Assembly (NCBI GenBank): GCA_037367405.1
Contig: JAZKJV010006950.1
Coordinates: 186,001-250,000 of the forward strand
DNA: 64,000 nucleotides
DNA from: Ottelia alismoides
Lineage: Eukaryota; Streptophyta; Magnoliopsida; Alismatales; Hydrocharitaceae
Direction of reading: 5' to 3'
Shown here: positions 56,561 through 64,000 of the stretch, one piece after another
Layout of the letters: every line of letters starts with the position of its first letter
Numbering within the stretch: the stretch's first letter is position 1
Notes under the pieces: model-generated
Seen by the model: only the letters and a program-made list of their open reading frames with translations
What the model was told of the DNA's origin: nothing
Databases searched by the model: none
Made by a program: the position numbers and the translations under genes

Positions 56561-57940
56561 TTTCCAGACGAATCAGTTTGCATTATTGATTCAACCCCTT
56601 GGTATTCAAGAAATATCTTGTCTCCAAGAAGGTTCCCTTTGGTTGGACCAAGAGAATGATTAATCGACTGAAGTCGGATTCGAGAAAATACCAGTGGGAC
56701 GATCCTTTCCTTTTCTATGAAGGAGCGGATTGTGTCTGGCGAAGATGTATTCCTCAGGAGGAATACCAGAGTATCCTCAAACATTGTCATTCTCTCGAGG
56801 CTGGAGGACACCATTCGGGAAAGAGAACCGCGCACAAGGTACTCCAATGTGGATTTTACTGGCAGACCTTATTTCGAGATGCTAATGAATTTGTACGGTC
56901 TTGCCCGATTTGTCAAAGGATGGGAGGGACTGTTGGTTATAGAGATGAAATGCCCATGCAACTAATGATTTTCTGTGATGTTTTCGATGCATGGGGGATT
57001 GATTTTATGGGTCCCTTTCCCAATAGCAATGGATTTGAGTACATCTTGTTAGTAGTTGATTATTTATCAAGATGGGTAGAGGCTATTCCAACCCAAACGT
57101 AGATGGCAAAACCGTTTGTAAGTTTATCAAGGATAATATCATTGCAAGGTTCGGGATACCAAAAGTTTTGATTTCTGATGGAGGAAGCCACTTCTTGAAT
57201 AAGGAAATAAGATCTTTGGCTAAGGAGTACAAATTTGAGCATAGAATAGCCAACCCATGTCATCCACAATCTAATGGCATCGCAGAGGTTTCTAATATAG
57301 AGGTGAAGGGTATTCTTCAAAAGTTGGTTCATCCAGATAGGAAGGAATGGTCAAAACTATTGGACCAGGTTCTGTGTGCCTATAGGACAGCCTATAAGAC
57401 TCCACTCGATACTTCACCTTTTAGGATGATCTATGGCAAGCCATGCCATCTACATGCAGAATTAATTCACAAGTCATAATGGGCGATCAAAAAGTTGAAT
57501 TGGAGTTGTCACCTTTGGAAATTATGTCGAGACTTGAATCTGAATGAGCTAATTGAAATCCGAAACCGGGCATATGACAACAGTGTGATATATAAGGACA
57601 AGGTCAAGAGATGGCATGATAGACACATTCGAGATAAAACCTTTGTCCTTGGGCAGAAAGTGTGGTTGTTTAATGCTCGGTAAAATATTTTTAATGGGAA
57701 ACTTAAATCAAAATGGACGGGTCCCTATGTTGTCATCGATGTGCATACCAATGGAAGTGTGGATATTGCAGAACTCAAGAATGATGCACAACATTTCTCA
57801 GTGAATGGACAATTGCTGAAGATATATATAGAATCACCCAAAGAGCAGACAATTCAAGTTGAGGTCATTTACTTCACGCAGAGCGAGGACATTGAAGATT
57901 TATCAGATCAAACCCACCCTCCCTCCCGACCACATTGATC
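56561..57940 (+). pseudogene. Ath4 integrase
   Basis: The zinc region in 56599-57102 is [19 protein letters not shown] with CPICQRMGG (HHCC). The catalytic core has Asp in WGIDFMG (codon 57001), Asp in ISDGGSHF (57177) and Glu in NGIAEVSN (57285). The second Asp and the Glu are separated by 35 residues, the D,D35E spacing. A one-base frameshift near 57095-57105 and stops at 57477 and about 57681 divide the frame. The C-terminal part reads NELIEIRNRAYDNS, HIRDKTFVLGQKVWLF, GKLKSKWTGPYVVIDVHTNG and FSVNGQLLKIYIESP, ending at 57938. No chromodomain follows. Confidence 0.93.
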
Positions 57941-57961
57941 GTCTTGTATAGATTCTTCCTC

Positions 57962-58356
57962 TACTTAGGCCAAGGCCTAAGTATAGGGGGAATTGATGCC
58001 ATATGTACATACCATTCTTCTCGTATCTTCCGATCGCTCCATTTCCACCCTTCTCCTATACTTAGGCTGATCAGAGCCTAAGTAATAGGGGGAAGCGATG
58101 CCCATCTATATATACTCTCCTCATTTACATACCCTGGCCGCTTCTTTTGCGCTCTTCTTCTATACTTATATTGTTCACAGTCTAAGTATAGGGGGCGGAC
58201 CATTGTATAACAATTTTCCACTCTCTTACGCTTAGCCCGAGATATGTCTTCTTTACGCTTCTTGTGCTCCGAGGACACAACACTCGCTAAGTATAGGGGG
58301 TCTATATATATATATATATATATATACTTTGTATATATTTTATCCATATCTCGTAC
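57962..58356 (+). other. Ath4 post-integrase hairpin/PPT-like RNA module
   Basis: Only about 25 bases after the integrase stop come hairpins 57962-57991 (TACTTAGGCC..GGCCTAAGTATAGGGGG), 58057-58093 (TACTTAGGCT..AGCCTAAGTAATAGGGGG) and 58161-58195 (imperfect, tail AAGTATAGGGGG). The long-range stem pairs CGAGATATG (58238-58246) with CATATCTCG (58345-58353), nine perfect pairs. The middle arm GAGGACAC..CGCTAAGTATAGGGGG (58271-58300) keeps only CTTAGC/GCTAAG pairing. A (TA)12 run (58303-58326) lies inside the loop. Confidence 0.75.
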
Positions 58357-59590
58357 TTTTACGTAAGTCTATATGTATTTACGAGGTGGGTAACTAATTT
58401 GAAAAAAAACTAAAAAATAAAAGAAAAAAATTGCTACTAACATTGACTATGCCCAAAATTTTTGAAAAAAATGGCTTCTTATTCATTTTTGCATAAAAAA
58501 ATTGTGTGTCTGCATTTCACACACCTACACTTCATCCATCATTTTCATGCATTTGCATCAATGAAAAGTCATTGGGTTCTAAATCGAGTTATGAGCTGAA
58601 ACCGAGAATAGTCTGGACTTGATCTTAGTCCACCTAATTTTCAGAGGAACTTCACCGAGAAATAGGATTTTAGAAACTTCAGGTCATTGACTTAATTCTT
58701 TGAGTTCCACATGACAATGTGCAGAGTTTGACTCTTAGTGTCTAACCTGGTCTCTTCATTCTAGGTACAACTCTGGAATAAGGAATTAATTTATACTCTC
58801 GCACTATGCACTTAGCTCAACTCAGACGGGATGTTGGAAGACTGTGTAAGTTTCTTTTCTGGTAGCGTGGAAATCTAAAGACCGGAGTACGGGTTGAAAT
58901 AAAGCTTCGGAAAAGGGATGGACGGCTGAGCATATTTTTTTCTAAGACCCCAAAAAATGTACGGAAACAAAAAGATTCTATATCCGCAGGGGCAAAATAA
59001 GATCCAAGCAGAACCACCAAAAATTCCAAATACAAAGAAGCATTCTACCAAATAAATATCTGACCAAAAGGTCCAAGCTTCAATAAACCTGCAGATCTTG
59101 GCGGAGACTCGGCTACATGGTTATCTTCACAAGGAGAGGTGACTACACTGGTCACCCTCCAATTCTTTTCTCATTCTTCTAACTTCTCCCCCAATTCGAT
59201 TGTGAACACAGCACGACAAACCTTAGAAGGAAATACCTGACTCCTCGAGGATGAGTTTTTGGAGAGGAGGTTTGCACGGTAGTCCGGCATTCTAAGTGAG
59301 AAGAGCTAAAACCTTTCACACACAAGAGTCGGTTGTTCAATGTTCATAGGGTATGCTTTGGGAAGAGGATTGATCTAAGATGACTTCTGAGCCGAAACTG
59401 TAGCAATGATGTGTAGAACTTGAGGGCTGTTGATTTTAAGATTCTAAGTCTCAAAGAAGTTTCGCCACACTAATAATCCAAAGATTGAGTTTAGATTCAT
59501 TTTCACATTCAGTTCATGGTCTTCGTATGGAACCCAATCTCATTTTATTTCATGGCATTTCTTTTTGATACTCAGGGACGAGCATGCTTT
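58357..59590 (+). other. Ath4 3' UTR
   Basis: Non-coding. 'gacttaattctttgagttcca' near 58690 is the block shared with Ath1 and Ath3. From 58916 it is part of a tandem duplication. No env-like reading frame exists (58817-59035 minus has no domain). Confidence 0.7.
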
Positions 59591-59603
59591 AAGTATAGGG
59601 GGA
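59591..59603 (+). promoter_or_regulatory. Ath4 polypurine tract, copy 1
   Basis: AAGTATAGGGGGA directly precedes TGATGAATC. It has the same wording as the tails of the post-integrase hairpins. Confidence 0.85.
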
Positions 59604-60542
59604 TGATGAATCTCGGATTCATCACTCTAAATCTCATTTATTAATCTCAAATCCCTTAAAATCAATAGCATTCCTGCATCTATTCTGCGTAATTAGCATT
59701 AGTGCATGATTTCATAAGAATTGCATTTTAGTACAAAATTCTGCACAAAATAAGAAGCCAAAAATCCAAGCCAAAAGTGACCTAAAAATAGCCTAACTTC
59801 CTAGATTTTTATCTCATTCATGCTAACTCCGAATGACCCAAAACTACTTCCACTTTGTACATATCACTAACAAGAATAAATGAAAAATACAAAAAAATCA
59901 CTAACCCAAATAACTGGACCAAAAACCCAAATCCTAGTTTCAGGATTTCCAGACTAAAAACCTCATATCTTCCTCATAAAGTGTCTGCTTTAATCCTACT
60001 CACTTTTGAACTAATGTACGTTCAATTACCTTCAAAACAAGACCAAGTTCAAGTGAATCGGAGCTCATATGTGAAAGTTGGGTTTTGGGCCTCTTTGTAC
60101 ATTGTGTATTTTAGCGGTTTTTGACCTGATATTTTATGTACATATTTTATCAATTGATAAAAATCCAAAATAAATTAGATTAATGTGTAATTATTTATCT
60201 TTGATTTTACTATATTTTTTTACGGATTTTTATCTGGTTTAAAAATGACATTAAAATATAAAATCCAAAAATCAAGGTATTCTATGTACATGGGATACCC
60301 CAAAAATACCACTTTGTGCAAATGAACGATTTTGGTTTTGATGTATTCATAAAAGTTATAGATCTCATCGAGAAGAGAAATTTTTGTGAAGAAACATTTT
60401 CGATCCGAGGCCGTTTACTATTTATTTTATATTTTACAAAGGATTTAATTCTGATTTTTGTGGGACTGACACGTGGCCGCTCCTGGAGCCGCCACATGTC
60501 ACCCATTTTTGTATTTATTTTTTAATTCATTTATACAAAAAA
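59604..60542 (+). mobile_element. Ath4 3' LTR start, copy 1 (truncated by duplication)
   Basis: TGATGAATCTCGGATTCATC opens the LTR. It runs 939 bases to the duplication junction and repeats at 61226. It includes a G-box-like ACACGTGGCC near 60469. Confidence 0.85.
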
Positions 60543-62168
60543 GGATGGCTAGGCACAATTTTTTCTAAGACCCCAAAAAATGTAAGGAAACAAAAAGATT
60601 CTATATCCGTAGGGGCACAACAAGATCCACGCAAAACCACCAAAAATTCCAATACAAAGAAGCATTCTACCAAATAAATATCTGACCAAAAAGGTCCAAG
60701 CTTCAAGAAAACCTGCAGATCTTGGTGGAGACTCGGCTACACTGGCCAGCTTTATAGGGAGAGGTGACTACACTGGCCACCCTCCAATTCTTTTCTCATT
60801 CTTCTAACTTCTCCCCCAATTCGATTGTGAACACAACGCGACAGTCCTTAGAAGGAAATACCTGACTCCCCGAGGACGAGTTACTGGAGAGGAGGTTTGC
60901 ATGGTAGTCTGGCATTCTGGGTGGGAAGAGCTAAAACCGTTCACAAACATGAGTCGATTGTTCAATGTTCATAGGGTATGCTTTGGGAAGAGGATTGATC
61001 TAAGATGACTTCTGAGCCGAAACTGTAGAAATGATATGAAGAACTTGAGGGCTGTTGATTTTGAAATTTTATCTCACGGAAGTTCCGCCACACTAATAAT
61101 CCAAAGGTCGGGTCTAGATTCATTTTGACCTTCAGCTCATGGTCTTGGTATGGAACCCAATCTCATTTCACTTCATGGCATTTCTTTTGATGCTCAGGGA
61201 TGAGCATGCTTTAAGTATAGGGGGATGATGAATCTCAGATTCATCACTCTAAATCTCATTTATTAAGCTCAGATCCCTCAAAATCAACAACATTTCTGCA
61301 TCTATTATGCATAATTAGCATTCATGCATGTTTTCATAAGAATTACATTTTAGCACTAATTTCTGCACAAAACAAGAAGCCAAAAATCCAAGCCAAAAGT
61401 GACCTATAAGTAGCCTAACTTCCCAGATTTTTAACTCATTCATGCTTACTCCGAATGATCCAAAGCCACTTCCACTTTGTACATATCACTAACAATAATA
61501 AATGAAAGATACAAAAAAATCACTAACCCAAATAAGTGGACCAAAAACCCAAACCCTAGTTTCAGGATGTCCAGACTAAAAACCTCATATCTTCTTCATA
61601 CAGTGTCTGCTTAAATCCTACTCACTTTTGAACTAATGTACATTCAATTACCTTCAAAACAAGACCAAGTTCAAGTGAATCAAAGCTCATATATGAAAGT
61701 TGGGTTTTGGGCCTCTTTTGTACTTTGTGTATTTTAGCGGTTTTTGACCTGATATTTTATGTACATATTTTATCAATTGATAAAAATCCAAAATAAATTA
61801 GATTAATGTGTAATTATTTATCTTTGATTTTACTATATTTTTACGGATTTTTATCTGGTTTAAAAATGACATAAAAATTATAAAATCCAAAAATCAAGGT
61901 ATTCTATGTACATGGGATACCCCAAAAATACCACTTTGTGCAATGATCGATTTTGATTTTGATGTATTCATAAAAGTTGTAGATCTCATCGAGACAAGAA
62001 ATTTTTTGAAGAAACTTTTTTGATCCGAGGCCATTTACTATTTATTTTATATTTTACAAAGGATTTAAATTCTGATTTTTGTGGGACTGACACGTGGCCG
62101 CTCTTGGAGCCGCCACGTGTCACCCATTTTTGTATTTATTTTTTAACTCATTTTATAAAAAAAAGGAT
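60543..62168 (+). repeat. Tandem duplication, copy 2
   Basis: The second unit starts at GGATGG (60543-60548) and ends at the equivalent LTR position GGAT (62165-62168), after which the LTR continues. The shared GGAT at the three break positions is a microhomology suited to a replication-slippage or end-joining origin. Confidence 0.93.
61213..61225 (+). promoter_or_regulatory. Ath4 polypurine tract, copy 2
   Basis: AAGTATAGGGGGA immediately precedes the second TGATGAATC. Confidence 0.85.
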
Positions 62169-62245
62169 CACACGTACGTCGCACGTGCCTCCCAGGCACG
62201 TACTCCGCATGTGCTCACCCTCTCCCTCTCCTTTCTGCCACGTGG
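62088..62245 (+). promoter_or_regulatory. G-box/ACGT-core cluster in Ath4 LTR
   Basis: At least five ACGT cores lie in about 150 bases (GACACGTGGCC, GCCACGTGTCA, CGCACGTGCC, GGCACGTACT, GCCACGTGG). The equivalent region of the 5' LTR is 48447-48602. In plants CACGTG is bound by bZIP and bHLH factors, including ABA- and light-responsive ones. Confidence 0.6.
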
Positions 62246-62537
62246 TTTAATCACGGTCGTCCGATCTCGACCGATCAGACGGCCGTTGTGTGTCTTCCAC
62301 CTCCCGCCTTCTTTCCCCTTCGGGTCACCACCAAATTGCTCCGCCTCCGCCGCGTATTTCGCCCCACCAAGTCTCACCGCCACCTCCCTCAAATCTCGGC
62401 CAAATCTCGATTTCAATCAAAAATCCACCATCGCATCTCAATCAGATCTCCTTTCAGATCCCGCCGTCCTCAAATCAATCGAGCCCCAATCGAATCTTCA
62501 GACCTCTTCTTTCCTTCACCAGCGAGCCTCCAGACCC

Positions 62538-62545
62538 TATAAAAG
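62538..62545 (+). promoter_or_regulatory. TATA box, Ath4 3' LTR
   Basis: TATAAAAG followed by CCATGCC, the same as at 48894. Confidence 0.65.
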
Positions 62546-63373
62546 CCATGCCTCCCTCCAGATAAATCTATCCGTCGTTCTCCATTCTGGTAGTGACAGC
62601 CACGACTCACTAGCGTGATCCGAGGATCTCGTCCTCGTCGCAGCTCCGCCGCAGTGTCGTTGCTTCGCTCCGGCCCTACACCGCCATCGAGCCCCTCCTC
62701 AGGTACCTCCTCCGCAGCTTCTCCTTTATCCATCATCTTCTGCTTCGCCGTTCGACTTTGCCACTTTCTGATCAGCTACCCACGACTCCCCCCTTCCGGT
62801 CATCATCTCCGCCTTCTACGTCGTCGTCGAGACCATCGTTCAAGGTCGACAACGCCAACCTTCTGCTCCGATCACCATGCCTACCTCGACACCGGAGCAC
62901 CACCTTCCAAGCCGGGCCTCCTCCGCGTCCATTCCGCCAACACCTCGACGTCAAGCAATGACTACGCCACCTCCAGCTACGGTCGACAACCACGACTTCA
63001 TCGCCTCTTCTTCAGCACGACTAGCCTCCGACCAACCTTCATTCACCACCAACCACTCTGCCTTCGACTTTGACAAATGCCACCCCTTCAGAACAAAGCC
63101 GCTCCGCCACATCTTCCTCCACCTCGCTGCCTTCATCACCGCCGGCCGGGCCCACAACCCGAGGCCCCTTCCTCACGTGCTCCTCACGTGGCAAGGAGGG
63201 GGACGTCAGCATCCCCATGGGTCACGTGCTACGCACGTGATCGTGTGGGTTAATTGCATTCGACACCCTAGATTTCTCTGTATTGCCTTCCAATCCAAGA
63301 CCAGAGGGCACGTGCCTCTAGAGAATTTGCAGAAGGACCCCCCATCTTTCGGTAATTACATACTTTTGCATTC

Positions 63374-64000
63374 TATTTATTTGTATTTAAATTGCAGAAA
63401 TACTCCTATCTTTCCCCTTCATTCTAGACCTCTACATGACATTATTTTATTATTTAAAAAATAGCATGATGAACCTCTACATGACATTCTTTATATTTAC
63501 ATTTATACCCCTGTGCAAGGCTTTTTATATTCATATCCAACCGGTTTATGTAAATTACATGTTGAACCTTTTTGGACCTATTTGAGATTATTTTATGCAT
63601 GTTTCTTTGCAATTAAGCCATCGGATTGAGATATTAATAACTTTAGCACCTTTTGTCCAAATTGCATGAAATTGATATTGTTTTAATGCTAATTAAATTC
63701 TTTTAATGTGAAATAGTTAGTTGCTTCATTTGACCCACTATGCATGTATTAAAAATCAGAGGACTTAGGTTATTGAGAATGATTAATTGCATGTATTACT
63801 TATCTTGATAAATGGATTAAATGTGCCAGTTTGCTCCTTGATTTGATTGATCATTAATTAAATATTCAGGAATTGAAGTTTAAATTTATTTAACATTTCT
63901 TACCTATTTATGGGTACATTAATGAGCTTGATTGATCATTCATTGAAAATGTGTTGAAATGTAATGCATTTATGTTCTAGGCCACTCATTGATCTTGATT
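63374..64000. other. Unassigned AT-rich sequence at window end
   Basis: This does not match the remaining 500 bases of the Ath4 5' LTR. 'aattgcagaaatactcc' (63400) resembles 'aattgcagaaatgccc' in the Ath3 LTR (39851), and 'acctctacatgacatt' is repeated at 63428 and 63473. It may be a variant LTR end or a further insertion. No coding sequence is seen. Confidence 0.4.

Larger units (their letters stand above)
58916..60542 (+). repeat. Tandem duplication, copy 1 (3' UTR plus LTR start)
   Basis: This 1627-base unit runs from GGATGG in the 3' UTR to 'ttatacaaaaaa' inside the LTR. It contains the PPT (59591-59603) and the LTR start at 59604. It is followed directly by copy 2, to which it is similar along its whole length with scattered substitutions and small indels. 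Confidence 0.93.
48446..63373 (+). mobile_element. Ath4: best-preserved Athila-like element
   Basis: It comprises a 5' LTR lacking its first ~870 bases (48446-50248), PBS, leader, gag (51679-53070), Gln/Pro-rich and pre-protease region, protease, RT, RNase H, integrase (to 57938), hairpin module, 3' UTR, PPT and 3' LTR (from 59604 and again from 61226 because of a tandem duplication). Only a handful of stops and frameshifts disrupt it. It is most likely the youngest of the four, though no date can be given because the LTR ends are incomplete. Confidence 0.88.
61226..63373 (+). mobile_element. Ath4 3' LTR (outer copy)
   Basis: It starts TGATGAATCTCAGATTC. From 62087 it aligns with the 5' LTR (48446 onward) through G-box clusters, TATA (62538) and the GC-rich leader up to 'ttacat.cttttgcattct' at 63358-63375. 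After that the 5' LTR (49745-50248) has no counterpart in the window. The long ORFs here (62094-62618, 62615-63073, 62877-63464) follow GC content and have equivalents broken in the 5' LTR, so they are not called as genes. Confidence 0.82.

Noticed and set aside
58078..58347. 89-codon minus-strand ORF
   Set aside because: It reads through the (TA) run and the hairpin module. No homologous frame exists in the other elements.
57940..58380. CRISPR-like array because of repeated CTTAGG/CCTAAGTATAGGGGG units
   Set aside because: Units are irregularly spaced, inverted within each unit, and conserved between elements. The genome is a plant. They are hairpins, not direct repeats with unique spacers.
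62094..63464. ORFs of 152-195 codons in the Ath4 3' LTR
   Set aside because: The homologous 5' LTR (48446-49760) breaks the same frames. Pyrimidine-rich composition explains them.

Overview
The window looks like plant nuclear heterochromatin. It is a stack of nested, decayed transposable elements, and I found no host gene, rRNA, tRNA gene or CRISPR array. The diagnostic features are Ty3/gypsy polyproteins of the Athila type (gag-PR-RT-RNase H-IN order, no chromodomain, tRNA-Asp-like primer binding site), a plant-type Copia element, a plant L1-like LINE, and a tRNA-derived SINE. It is most likely an angiosperm; the species is unresolved. Boundaries come from comparing copies with each other by eye, not from a database search.

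Layout, all Athila-like elements on the + strand, head to tail. (1) 1-571 is the 3' part of a Copia LTR that landed in Ath1. (2) Ath1 internal region is 572-7121 and its 3' LTR begins at 7122. That LTR is split by a minus-strand Copia solo LTR (9423-15026, target duplication CAAGA), which is itself split by a 5'-truncated L1-like LINE (11145-14137, minus). The Ath1 LTR resumes at 15032 and fades near 16650. (3) Ath2 has a partial 5' LTR (about 16650-18985, carrying a 447-bp foldback at 17314-17760), a PBS at 18991, and a leader to 20531. A complete Copia element follows (20532-31247, LTRs about 2.7 kb, target duplication TTATC, with a SINE in its 5' LTR). Ath2 gag and pol run from 31253 to about 37530. 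(4) Ath3 (38503-48445) sits in the Ath2 3' UTR. It keeps a protease-like ORF but has lost the RT, RNase H and integrase. (5) Ath3's 3' LTR switches at about 48445 into the LTR of Ath4 (48446-63373 or beyond). Ath4 is the best preserved element. A 1.63-kb tandem duplication across its 3' UTR/LTR border gives it two PPTs and two LTR starts.

The most interesting observation is in the roughly 400-500 bases just downstream of integrase in all four Athila-like elements. Each carries two or three hairpins of the form TACTTAGG..CCTAAGTATAGGGGG, whose tail resembles the element's own polypurine tract. A long-range stem follows. Its arms differ between elements, yet pairing is kept: GAGTTATG/CATAACTC, GAGATATG/CATATCTC and GAGCTATG/CATAGCTC. 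This covariation is what a selected RNA structure would show. I do not recognise it as a described element. A second candidate RNA hairpin lies just upstream of gag in Ath2, Ath3 and Ath4.

All coding regions are broken by stops and frameshifts, so nothing here is likely to be autonomous now. Ath4 is closest, with a gag reading frame interrupted by one TGA and a visible D,D35E integrase triad.
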